DNA of 7,553 nucleotides from JAMORN01 sp027063545 [NCBI: bacterium]. GTDB lineage: Bacteria > JAMORN01. Both the position numbers and the translations under genes were made by a program. Location of the stretch: NCBI GenBank assembly GCA_027063545.1, contig JAMORN010000129.1:1-7553 (forward strand), given 5' to 3'. Every line of letters begins with the position of its first letter. The stretch's first letter is position 1. The notes under the pieces are model-generated. The model saw only the letters and a program-made list of their open reading frames with translations, had not been told where the DNA came from and made no database searches. Positions 1 to 6,589 of this stretch are shown here, one piece after another.

Positions 1-309
1 ATAGGTATGCTCATGGCAGCAAATTATTCATATAAAATAGGAAAGTTGTCTTCAGAGAAAAGAGATTATCATTATTCAATTATTTTACCCTATTTAAAAT
101 ACATAAAAATTGATGTTAGTAAATTGAAAATAGATTTTAAGGAGTTTAAAAATATTATTTCTAAAGATAAGAAGGCAAAGGTAGGTGAGCTTACATTAGT
201 CCTTCTTTCCGATTTAGGTAAATATTTATTTTATAAAGAAAATAATATTGAAAAAGTTTATAATGTTTATATAGAGACATTAGATGAGTTAGAGGAGGTT
301 TTTAAATAA
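1..309 (+). CDS. aroB: 3-dehydroquinate synthase, C-terminal part (5' end outside window)
   Basis: The reading frame is open from base 1 (ATA GGT ATG), so the ATG at 7 is internal and this is the last ~102 residues of a protein normally about 340-360 residues long. AroB converts DAHP to 3-dehydroquinate, the second step of the shikimate pathway, in the cytoplasm using NAD and a metal ion. The first residues, I-G-M-L-M-A-A, match the end of the family's HGEAVAxGM segment, so the metal-binding histidine should lie a few residues upstream of the window. The later [17 protein letters not shown] stretch matches the conserved DKK motif followed by the 'K-x-x-x-G-x-x-x-x-VLL' strand near the C-terminus. 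The stop overlaps the start of aroQ (TAATG), which makes translational coupling of consecutive pathway enzymes likely. Assignment rests on the C-terminal motifs and the aroQ neighbour. Confidence 0.88.
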   Translation: MGMLMAANYSYKIGKLSSEKRDYHYSIILPYLKYIKIDVSKLKIDFKEFKNIISKDKKAKVGELTLVLLSDLGKYLFYKENNIEKVYNVYIETLDELEEVFK

Positions 310-755
310 TGAGAATTTTGGTAATTAATGGTGTTAATCTAAATATGCTTGGTATAAGAGAAAAATCTATATATGGGTCAGGAACTCTTAATGATATAGA
401 AGAATTATTAAAGGCTAAAGCAAAAGAATTAGATATTGAGATAGAGTTTTTTCAGTCAAATTATGAAGGAGAAATTGTAGAAAAGATACATTCAAGTTTA
501 AATAATATAGATGGTATTTTAATAAATCCGGGGGCTTTTACCCATTATAGTATAGCAATAAGGGATGCTCTTTTGGCTGTTAATATTCCTTTTGTAGAAG
601 TTCATATTTCTAATATTTATAAAAGAGAGGAGTTTAGGCAAAAATCTTTTTTTAGTGATATAGCAATTGGCGTAATTTCAGGTTTTGGCCTTTATTCTTA
701 CCTACTTGGTCTTGAAGGTATTGTTAATTATTTAAATAGAAATAAGGAGGAATAG
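309..755 (+). CDS. aroQ: 3-dehydroquinate dehydratase, type II
   Basis: This enzyme dehydrates 3-dehydroquinate to 3-dehydroshikimate, the third step of the shikimate pathway. The type II enzyme is a cytoplasmic dodecamer with a flavodoxin-like fold. The protein is 148 residues, typical for the family. It starts with the diagnostic [13 protein letters not shown] segment (residues 3-15). The known active-site residues fall at the expected places: Arg17 and Tyr22 (lid loop and catalytic base), Asn73 in INPGAFTH, His79, Glu97 and His99 in VEVHISN, and Arg110 in the REEFRQKS segment. An AGGAGG at 293-298, 10 nt upstream inside aroB, supports the ATG at 309. It overlaps the aroB stop by one base and is followed directly by the phosphatase gene. 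All key residues are present, so it should be active. Confidence 0.97.
   Translation: MRILVINGVNLNMLGIREKSIYGSGTLNDIEELLKAKAKELDIEIEFFQSNYEGEIVEKIHSSLNNIDGILINPGAFTHYSIAIRDALLAVNIPFVEVHISNIYKREEFRQKSFFSDIAIGVISGFGLYSYLLGLEGIVNYLNRNKEE
744..750 (+). promoter_or_regulatory. Ribosome binding site that favours ATG 758 over GTG 755
   Basis: AAGGAGG ends 7 nt before an ATG at 758 but only 4 nt before an in-frame GTG at 755, which shares one base with the aroQ stop codon. The spacing makes ATG 758 the better start, shortening the protein by one residue. Confidence 0.75.
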
Positions 756-757
756 TG

Positions 758-1612
758 ATGAACTTTTTAGATGAAATAGAATTTTTTATAGATTTATTAT
801 ATAAAGTTAGATGGGAGGTTTATGAGATCTATTTTAAACAAGCAATAGATATAGAGATAAAGAGTGATAACTCTCCAGTTACAGCTGCAGATAAAAAGGC
901 TAGTGAAATACTAATTACTATGCTGGAAAATAAATTTGGGATTAAAACTATTACAGAAGAAGATTTTCCTGAATGGGAAGTAAGAAAAGGTTGGGAAGAA
1001 TTTTTCTTAATAGATCCAATTGATGGAACAAAATATTTTATTTCTCAGGATGGAGAATACTTTTCTTTAAATATCGCGTTAATTAGAGATAATAAGGTAG
1101 TTTTTGGTTTAATTTATAATTATATTACTCAAGAGTTTGTAATATCACAAGAAAATTTTGGAACTTATTATGGAACATTGTCTAAGTATTTAAACTCTTT
1201 AATAAAAATAAAACATAGTATAGAATATTTAAAGAAGGATAATAATTTATTTATTAAGTTAGTTGGGAATAGATCTTTTTCACCTAAGAGTCCTGAAAAT
1301 AAAGAAATATTTGATATTATAGAAGAGTATAGTTATTCTATTAGGAAAATAGCGAGTAGTGCAAAATTTATAGAGTTGGTTATGGGAAGAGGAGATGTAT
1401 ATATAAGACCAACTACAATACATGAATGGGATATTGCTCCGGCTGATATTATTTTAAAAGAAGCAGGTCTTATGATTTTAGATTATAGTGGTGAAGAAAT
1501 TAAATATAATAAAAAAGAACCTTTAATAAACGGCTTTATAGCGGGTTTACCTCATATAGTAAATTTCTTTTTAGATGAAAAAAAGAAAAGAACAAAGTTT
1601 AATTTTCTATAG
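758..1612 (+). CDS. cysQ: CysQ-like 3'(2'),5'-bisphosphate nucleotidase / inositol monophosphatase-family phosphatase
   Basis: This is a metal-dependent phosphatase of the inositol monophosphatase superfamily. The closest resemblance is to CysQ, which hydrolyses 3'-phosphoadenosine 5'-phosphate (PAP) to AMP and relieves PAP toxicity from sulfate assimilation and sulfotransfer. Numbering from ATG 758 (284 residues), visible motifs are SPVTAAD at 39-45 (Asp45), TEED with Glu67/Glu68, the metal-binding DPIDGTKYFI at 86-95, GEYFSLNIALI at 99-109, SSAKF at 200-204, and HEWDIAPAD at 222-230 with Asp225. The 'DGTK-F-x-x-x-GE-[FY]-[TS]-[VL]-NIALI' pattern and the 'S-S-x-KF' segment are more CysQ-like than SuhB- or HisN-like. 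It ends one base before the convergent SPOR gene. It is probably co-transcribed with aroB-aroQ, though no pathway link is obvious. Exact substrate is inferred; inositol phosphate or histidinol phosphate remain possible. Confidence 0.82.
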   Translation: MNFLDEIEFFIDLLYKVRWEVYEIYFKQAIDIEIKSDNSPVTAADKKASEILITMLENKFGIKTITEEDFPEWEVRKGWEEFFLIDPIDGTKYFISQDGEYFSLNIALIRDNKVVFGLIYNYITQEFVISQENFGTYYGTLSKYLNSLIKIKHSIEYLKKDNNLFIKLVGNRSFSPKSPENKEIFDIIEEYSYSIRKIASSAKFIELVMGRGDVYIRPTTIHEWDIAPADIILKEAGLMILDYSGEEIKYNKKEPLINGFIAGLPHIVNFFLDEKKKRTKFNFL

Positions 1613-1613
1613 A

Positions 1614-2216
1614 TTATTTTTTTAAAGTAAAAATAAAGCCATCAATACCTTTTGATTTTATATAACGTAAATATTTTTCAGCATTTTCTCTACTGTTAAA
1701 AGGTCCTATAAGAAGTTTATAGTAGCCATTTAGTTCTTTTATCATAATTTGATAATTTTTTAAATCAATTTTATTAGAAATAATAGCTTTATTCTTTTCA
1801 GCATTAGGATATTCTCTAAAGGAGCCCACTTGAATAAAAACTAAATTAGAATTATTATTAATTATATATTCATCATTATTCTTTTTATTATTTTTATTTT
1901 TTACACCATTGTTTATTTTTTCTAAAGTATTTTTACTAATATTCTTATTTGAAGAACTTGGTGCTTTATTATTAAAAATAAACTCATCAAATTTAGATAT
2001 ACTATTATTTGAAGAATCAATTTGTATATGCTTAATTTCAGATTTTTGTTGTTTTATAGAATCCTTATAATTATTTGTATTCGTTTTATTAGTATTTTCT
2101 ATTTTTTCTGAATTATCAGAATAAAGAGAATCTTTTATTTCATTGGTATTGTTAGAGCAAAAAATAATGTTTATATTTAGAGTAATAAACCATATTAAAA
2201 ATATAATCTTTTTCAT
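1614..2216 (-). CDS. Exported SPOR-domain protein with Asn/Lys/Ser-rich linker
   Basis: A 200-residue envelope protein. Residues 1-19 are a signal-peptide-like segment (MKK plus a hydrophobic stretch) ending at Cys20. The Cys could be lipidated, but the preceding I-I-F is a poor lipobox, so a retained anchor or other processing is also possible. Residues 21-122 are low complexity, dominated by Asn, Lys, Ser, Ile and Glu, and probably a flexible periplasmic tether. Residues ~123-198 form a SPOR domain: FIQVGSF at 127-133, YYKLLIGPF at 165-173, then the SRENAEKYL helix and the last strand. SPOR domains bind peptidoglycan glycan strands lacking stem peptides, mostly at division sites. An AAGGAG (complement of 2225-2230) lies 8 nt before the ATG. 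It is the only minus-strand gene here, 1 nt from the phosphatase gene and divergent from the pil-linked genes. Specific function unknown. Confidence 0.85.
   Translation of the reverse strand: MKKIIFLIWFITLNINIIFCSNNTNEIKDSLYSDNSEKIENTNKTNTNNYKDSIKQQKSEIKHIQIDSSNNSISKFDEFIFNNKAPSSSNKNISKNTLEKINNGVKNKNNKKNNDEYIINNNSNLVFIQVGSFREYPNAEKNKAIISNKIDLKNYQIMIKELNGYYKLLIGPFNSRENAEKYLRYIKSKGIDGFIFTLKK
2149..2177 (+). promoter_or_regulatory. Candidate sigma-70-type promoter inside the SPOR gene
   Basis: TTGTTA at 2149-2154 and TATATT at 2172-2177 are separated by exactly 17 nt. They match the consensus -35 and -10 boxes at 4/6 and 5/6 positions. The pair points toward the gene starting at 2233 and would give a leader of about 50 nt. 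A promoter for that gene must lie inside the divergent SPOR coding region because the gap is only 16 nt. Chance matches are common in DNA this AT-rich, so this is a suggestion only. Confidence 0.35.
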
Positions 2217-2221
2217 AGGTG
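2217..2221 (+). promoter_or_regulatory. Weak ribosome binding site supporting ATG 2233
   Basis: AGGTG can pair with the CACCU of the 16S rRNA 3' end and lies 11 nt before the ATG at 2233. It is weaker and further away than the sites of neighbouring genes. It still favours ATG 2233 over upstream in-frame starts (TTG 2143, ATG 2167) that would overlap the SPOR gene antisense. Confidence 0.45.
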
Positions 2222-2224
2222 TAT

Positions 2225-2230
2225 CTCCTT
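2225..2230 (-). promoter_or_regulatory. Ribosome binding site of the SPOR-domain gene
   Basis: Read on the minus strand, the site is AAGGAG, 8 nt upstream of the ATG at 2216-2214. It sits in the 16-nt gap between two divergent genes, next to the plus-strand site at 2217-2221, so the two leaders overlap on opposite strands. Confidence 0.75.
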
Positions 2231-2232
2231 TT

Positions 2233-2904
2233 ATGAAAAAAAATAAAATAACAAAGATTAAAATACAAGAAGAGAAGTTAAAAGATTTGTATGAAAAATA
2301 TCCATGGTCTTTTGGTATTTTTTTTCATAAGGATTACTCTTACGTAATAAAGTCAATTATCTTAGTATTACTATTTTTAGGGCTTTTATATATAGCTGGT
2401 AATAAAAGAAATGTTTTCACTTCAAAAACAGATAAACTATTTGTTTATATAAAAAAAGGAGAATATTATTTTTATTTATATGATAAAGAGTTAAAAAAAG
2501 AATATGATATTCCCTTAAAAAATATAGAAAAGTTAGATAGTGAAGTATTAAATAAATATTTTCTTTACAATATGAATAAAAATAGCATTTTTTTTAATTT
2601 TAAAGGTGTAAAATTAGGATTTTTTAATGGAAAATCTAGCATTGATAGTATAAGAGAGGATATAGATATTATAATATTTAATTATATAGAAAATGATACA
2701 AGTTATTTAAATAAACTCCTAAAGCATACAAATTACTATTTGGCTTTTTTTATTAAAAAACCTAATTTATTAAAAGATAGAAAATATTATGTTTATCCTG
2801 AAAAAATAAAGAAAGATCAACTTATATATGGAGATAAACATATTTTTATAGTTATAAAACAAAAACCCTTTGGATTAAAAATTTTAGATTTTAGTAGAAG
2901 ATAG
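2233..2904 (+). CDS. Unrecognised single-pass membrane protein upstream of pilT
   Basis: I do not recognise this 223-residue protein. Residues 1-37 are charged and Lys-rich with a likely helix (IQEEKLKDLYEKYPW). Residues ~38-56 are one hydrophobic transmembrane segment ending in a Lys/Arg-containing stretch (GNKRN). Residues ~60-223 are a Lys-, Tyr- and Ile-rich soluble part with alternating hydrophobic strands and no cysteine. The positive N-terminus suggests N-in, with the large C-terminal part outside the cytoplasm. I see no nucleotide-binding, protease or pilin motif. The frame continues upstream to a TTG at 2143, but ATG 2233 avoids antisense overlap and has a possible SD. An 8-A run follows this ATG immediately. 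The stop overlaps the pilT SD, so co-transcription with pilT is likely and a role in pilus or envelope assembly is conceivable, but this is context only. Confidence 0.75.
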   Translation: MKKNKITKIKIQEEKLKDLYEKYPWSFGIFFHKDYSYVIKSIILVLLFLGLLYIAGNKRNVFTSKTDKLFVYIKKGEYYFYLYDKELKKEYDIPLKNIEKLDSEVLNKYFLYNMNKNSIFFNFKGVKLGFFNGKSSIDSIREDIDIIIFNYIENDTSYLNKLLKHTNYYLAFFIKKPNLLKDRKYYVYPEKIKKDQLIYGDKHIFIVIKQKPFGLKILDFSRR

Positions 2905-2913
2905 GAGGATGCT

Positions 2914-4086
2914 ATGATTCTTGACCCAGACAAACTTGAAGGCATGAATTCCAGAAAAGATGATTTAAAGATTTCTCAAGGAATTTCTGGACCCGGACAA
3001 GAGGCAACAAAAAGAGTTCCTTCTTTAAAGGAATTATTAATTGAGATGATAAAGAGAGATGCTTCAGATTTACATTTAACTGTAAATGCTCCTCCAATGT
3101 TAAGAATAAATGGAAAGTTAGAAAAAACACCTTATGCCAAGCTTACTCCTGATCAGGTAATGAAAATGGCATATTCTATAATGACAGAACAACAAAGAAA
3201 AGAGTTTGAAAAGAACTGGGAAGTAGATTTATCTTTTTCTGTTAGAGATGTTGATGCCCGTTTCAGAGCAAATGTTTTTCATCAAAGGGGAGCTGTTGCT
3301 GTTGCTATAAGACAAATACCTAAGAAGATTAAAAGCTTTAAAGATTTAGGATTGCCACCTGTTATAAAAGAATTTTGTGATAGACCTAATGGTTTAGTTC
3401 TTGTTACAGGGCCTACAGGTTCGGGTAAATCAACAACTCTAGCAGCCATGATTGATTATATAAATGAATCTAGAAAAGAGCATATAATAACAATAGAAGA
3501 CCCTATAGAATTTGTTCATGAACATAAAAATTGTATTGTTAATCAAAGAGAAGTTAAAGCAGATACCCATTCTTTTGCAAACGCTTTAAAATACGCTTTA
3601 AGACAAGATCCTGATGTAATTCTAGTGGGAGAGATGAGAGATTTAGAGACAATAGAAGCAGCTTTGACATTGGCAGAAACAGGTCACTTAACTTTTGCTA
3701 CTTTACATACAAATTCTGCAGCTCAAACTATCCACCGTATTATAGACGTATTCCCAGCTCACCAACAAGCAACCATAAGAGCTCAGCTGGCTTTTGTTCT
3801 TCAAGGAGTTATTACCCAAGCTTTAATTCCAAAGATGGATGGGACAGGAAGAGTTTTGGCGATGGAAATCATGAATGTTACACCAGCAATTAGAGCTTTA
3901 ATAAGAGATGATAAGATACATCAAATTCCTTCAATGATAGAAGCAGGACAAAGATATGGTATGATCACTATGAATCAATCTTTAGCAAAGTTGGTTAAAA
4001 GGGGGCTTATTTCTGTTGATATGGCTTTAGCAAGAAGTCCAAATCCAGAAGAGTTGTCTCAATTACTTAATAAAGGGATAATATAA
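2914..4086 (+). CDS. pilT: Type IV pilus retraction ATPase PilT
   Basis: A hexameric cytoplasmic ATPase that depolymerises type IVa pili for twitching motility, acting at the inner-membrane platform PilC. In the 390 residues, the N-terminal PAS-like domain spans ~36-135 and includes the family signature RDASDLHLT (48-56) and PPMLRINGKL (60-69). The RecA-like domain follows, with Walker A GPTGSGKST at 166-174, Asp box ITIEDPIEF at 192-200, Walker B VILVGEMRD at 235-243 (Glu240) and His box TFATLHTNSA at 260-269. AIRALIRD at 325-332 corresponds to the AIRNLIRE motif that marks PilT rather than PilB. The first ~35 residues are an extra tail relative to ~345-residue PilT proteins. AGGAGG at 2903-2908 is only 5 nt from ATG 2914. 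The next Met (residue 11) is an alternative with a poorer site. pilC follows 15 nt downstream. Confidence 0.96.
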   Translation: MILDPDKLEGMNSRKDDLKISQGISGPGQEATKRVPSLKELLIEMIKRDASDLHLTVNAPPMLRINGKLEKTPYAKLTPDQVMKMAYSIMTEQQRKEFEKNWEVDLSFSVRDVDARFRANVFHQRGAVAVAIRQIPKKIKSFKDLGLPPVIKEFCDRPNGLVLVTGPTGSGKSTTLAAMIDYINESRKEHIITIEDPIEFVHEHKNCIVNQREVKADTHSFANALKYALRQDPDVILVGEMRDLETIEAALTLAETGHLTFATLHTNSAAQTIHRIIDVFPAHQQATIRAQLAFVLQGVITQALIPKMDGTGRVLAMEIMNVTPAIRALIRDDKIHQIPSMIEAGQRYGMITMNQSLAKLVKRGLISVDMALARSPNPEELSQLLNKGII

Positions 4087-4092
4087 AAGGAG
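4087..4092 (+). promoter_or_regulatory. Ribosome binding site of pilC
   Basis: AAGGAG begins directly after the pilT stop codon and ends 9 nt before the pilC ATG at 4102, fixing that start and indicating that pilT and pilC share a transcript. Confidence 0.8.
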
Positions 4093-4101
4093 ATGTAGTG
4101 T

Positions 4102-5298
4102 ATGGCCACTTTTGTATATAAGGGTATTGTTAAAGGCGGAAGAGAAGTTACAGGAGAAATTGAGGCAAAAAATAAAAATGAGGCAAGAAATCTTTTAGTA
4201 AGAAAAGGTATAAGAGTTATAGAATTAAAAAGAGCCCCAATAAATATATCCCTTTTTGGGGGAGGGGTTTCAATAACAGATATTGCAAGATTTACAAGAC
4301 AGTTTGCAGTTATGTTTGCTTCAGGTCTTCAAATTACCCAATGTATAGAGATTTTAGCCGTTCAGACCCCAAATCCTGTGCTAAGAAAGGCCTTAAAACA
4401 GGTATACAATGATATCCAAGGAGGAAATAATTTAGCAGATAGTTTAGCAAAGCATCCTAAGATTTTTAATAATTTATATGTTAGTATGGTAGCGGCCGGA
4501 GAAGCTGGAGGTATCTTAGAGGATGTTTTAAATAGATTAGCTGATTATTTAGAAGCTCAAGAGAGGCTTATTAGAAAGGTAAAAGGTGCAATGATGTATC
4601 CTATTGTAATAACAATTGTAGCAATACTTGCTATAATAGCCATGCTTAAGTTTGTTGTTCCAACATTTGCTAAGTTATTCCAAGAAGCAGGAGCTCCTCT
4701 TCCTTTACCAACAAGAATAGTTATGGGACTGGCTGATTTTATAAGTAATAATTTTCTTTTAATAATAGGTGGATTTATTGGAATTGGTGTAGCGTTAAAA
4801 TGGTGGTTTTCTACAGAGAAGGGTAAATATACTATTGATAAATTACTTATAACTATGCCTATCTTTGGTGAGATAAGCACAAAAAGTATTATAGCTAGAT
4901 TTTCTAGAACATTAGGAACACTTCTTCATAGTGGTGTAGATATTATAAATGCTTTAAGAGTAACAGCAAAAACAACAGGGAATAAAATATTTGAAGAAAC
5001 AATTAATAGAATTATTATGAAGGTTACTGGAGGTGAAAATATTTCTGATCCTTTATCTAAAGAGCCTATTTTTCCTCCAATGGTTGTTCAAATGATAAGT
5101 GTAGGTGAAAAAACAGGTAATTTAGATGGTATGTTAATGAAAATAGCTGATTTTTATGAAGAAGAGGTAAATGCAGCTGTAGAGAGTTTGACATCTTTAA
5201 TAGAGCCTCTTGTTATAGTATTTATGGGAACTATAATAGGTGGTATTTTGATAGCAATGTACTTACCAATGTTTGATTTATTCCAACATATAGGATAA
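4102..5298 (+). CDS. pilC: Type IV pilus inner-membrane platform protein PilC
   Basis: Polytopic inner-membrane platform of the type IVa pilus machine (GspF/PilC family). It couples PilB or PilT ATPase motion to insertion or extraction of pilin subunits. The 398 residues match the family length. Residues 1-45 are the N-terminal segment beginning with the typical MATFVYKG. Two T2SF repeats follow, at ~66-189 and ~269-391. The first contains RFTRQFAVMFASGLQ and AAGEAGGILEDVLNRLADYLE; the second contains RFSRTLGTLLHSGVDI and SVGEKTGNLDGMLMKIADFYE. Transmembrane segments are ~166-189, ~215-235 and ~368-391; the last ends in the conserved G-G-I-L-I-A-M-Y-L-P-M-F motif. It sits 15 nt after pilT and 16 nt before a PilS-like kinase gene. 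No pilB is in the window, so the extension ATPase must be encoded elsewhere if a full pilus is made. Confidence 0.97.
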   Translation: MATFVYKGIVKGGREVTGEIEAKNKNEARNLLVRKGIRVIELKRAPINISLFGGGVSITDIARFTRQFAVMFASGLQITQCIEILAVQTPNPVLRKALKQVYNDIQGGNNLADSLAKHPKIFNNLYVSMVAAGEAGGILEDVLNRLADYLEAQERLIRKVKGAMMYPIVITIVAILAIIAMLKFVVPTFAKLFQEAGAPLPLPTRIVMGLADFISNNFLLIIGGFIGIGVALKWWFSTEKGKYTIDKLLITMPIFGEISTKSIIARFSRTLGTLLHSGVDIINALRVTAKTTGNKIFEETINRIIMKVTGGENISDPLSKEPIFPPMVVQMISVGEKTGNLDGMLMKIADFYEEEVNAAVESLTSLIEPLVIVFMGTIIGGILIAMYLPMFDLFQHIG

Positions 5299-5314
5299 TA
5301 GGGTCTGAAAGAAA

Positions 5315-6589
5315 GTGAATAGACCTAGTGAATTAGAATATAATAAAGAGTTAGTTATTATCTCAATAATTGTAAAGGTATTGCTTTTTACCCTTTTTTA
5401 TATTCCAATTATTTTTTTATTTAAAGATAAGACTTTTTTCTATATTCTTTTAATTTTATATGGATTAACTAGTATTTTTTCAATTTTAATAACATTTTTT
5501 TTCTTAAAAAAAGAAATCGAGAATGATAAGGTTATTACCTTAATCAATTACTTTTCAATTATTATAGAATTGATTTTAGAAACTTATATTATTCTTTATA
5601 CAGGAGGAATCTATTCTAACTTTCTGTTTTTATATATGTTTACCATCCTTTCTTCTATTTTTTTATTAGGTTTTAAGGGAATGAGTTTTTCTATAGTTGT
5701 TATAATTTTTATTCAAACATATCTTTTTTATTTTACTTATAAAAATAGAATATTTTTCGATATATCTGAGGTATTGAAAATATATTACTTTAATATAATA
5801 AGTTATATTTTAGTTTCAGGAATAGTATGGTTTTTGATAAAAAAAATCTCTATATCTGCTATAATATTAGAAGAAAAGGATAAAATGGCTACTATAGGGG
5901 AAATTACTGCTAAGATTATACATGAAATAAAAAATCCCCTTTCCACAATAATTGGAACTACCCAGATTTTGGAAGCATCTGCTTCTGAGGAGGATAAGCG
6001 TTTGTTGGATTTAATATACAGGGAATCTATAAGATTAAGGGATTTAATGAATAATTTTTTCTCTTTTATTCGTAGGGTTGAACCTAAAATAGAAAGTGTA
6101 AATATTGTAAAATTAATCGATGGAATAGTTTATCTATATTCTAAAGATTATAAAAAGCGCTATAATGTAGATATAGAATTTAATACAGAAAATATATCCT
6201 CATTTTTCGTTGAAACAGATGCTAATTTATTAACAACTATTATTGTTAATATTTTGTTAAATTCTTTTGAAGCAGTAAAGGATAAAGATATAAAGAAAAT
6301 ACAGATAAATTTAGAAGAAGAGTCTAAATATTTTATTTTAAAAATAAAAGATACAGGAGGAGGAATTGACCAGAAAGTGTATAAGAAGATATTTTTACCT
6401 TTTATTTCAACAAAAGTAAAGGGTACAGGCTTAGGACTTACTATTGTAAAAAGTTTGACAGAGGTTTTAAATATAGATATTTTTTATAGAAATTGGGAAG
6501 ATAAAAGGTCAGATGTTAAAGGAGTAGAATTTACATTAATAATACCAAAAGTATATAGGAGAAAGGAGAGCAGAGATGAAAAAAATTAA
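5315..6589 (+). CDS. PilS-like membrane sensor histidine kinase
   Basis: A two-component sensor that autophosphorylates on histidine. In the 424 residues, six hydrophobic segments occupy roughly 12-36, 41-64, 73-96, 102-119, 121-143 and 158-176, with almost no periplasmic loop. TGGIYSNFLFLY at 96-107 resembles the TGGxxSxF segment of PilS-type kinases. The HisKA domain carries phospho-acceptor His203 in IIHEIKNPLS (201-210). The ATPase domain has the N box NILLNSFEA (Asn316), G1 DTGGGID (346-352), F box FLPF (360-363) and G2 GTGLGLTI (370-377). It is soluble C-terminal of the membrane domain and has no obvious PAS or HAMP. The start is a GTG with weak AGGG at 5300-5303; no nearby ATG exists. 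The place right after pilT-pilC matches PilS in other pil clusters, but no response regulator follows. Its partner and stimulus are unknown. Confidence 0.9.
   Translation: MNRPSELEYNKELVIISIIVKVLLFTLFYIPIIFLFKDKTFFYILLILYGLTSIFSILITFFFLKKEIENDKVITLINYFSIIIELILETYIILYTGGIYSNFLFLYMFTILSSIFLLGFKGMSFSIVVIIFIQTYLFYFTYKNRIFFDISEVLKIYYFNIISYILVSGIVWFLIKKISISAIILEEKDKMATIGEITAKIIHEIKNPLSTIIGTTQILEASASEEDKRLLDLIYRESIRLRDLMNNFFSFIRRVEPKIESVNIVKLIDGIVYLYSKDYKKRYNVDIEFNTENISSFFVETDANLLTTIIVNILLNSFEAVKDKDIKKIQINLEEESKYFILKIKDTGGGIDQKVYKKIFLPFISTKVKGTGLGLTIVKSLTEVLNIDIFYRNWEDKRSDVKGVEFTLIIPKVYRRKESRDEKN
6563..6568 (+). promoter_or_regulatory. Ribosome binding site inside the kinase gene
   Basis: AAGGAG lies 7 nt before the ATG at 6576, within the 3' end of the kinase gene. 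It fixes the start of the next gene and shows the 14-nt overlap is real. Confidence 0.8.

Noticed and set aside
1600-1640. Possible bidirectional terminator between the convergent phosphatase and SPOR genes (TCTATAGA palindrome next to a T run).
   Set aside because: The 8-bp palindrome leaves no room for a loop, arms do not extend, and the T run is ordinary for this AT-rich DNA.
2143-2232. Extended N-terminus for the membrane protein from TTG 2143 or ATG 2167.
   Set aside because: It would overlap the SPOR coding region antisense by ~50-74 nt and adds a hydrophobic-basic stretch with no ribosome binding site; ATG 2233 is simpler.
2912-3130. Minus-strand open frame of 72 codons opposite pilT.
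   Set aside because: It lies wholly antisense to strongly conserved PilT sequence and has no family resemblance.
4251-4267. CCTTTTTGGGGGAGGGG inside pilC, looking like a small hairpin or phase-variable G tract.
   Set aside because: The G run is interrupted, no longer than five, and encodes a plausible FGGG loop; the stem would be only 2-3 bp.
4557-4880. Minus-strand open frame of 107 codons opposite pilC.
   Set aside because: It is a shadow of the conserved PilC membrane region.
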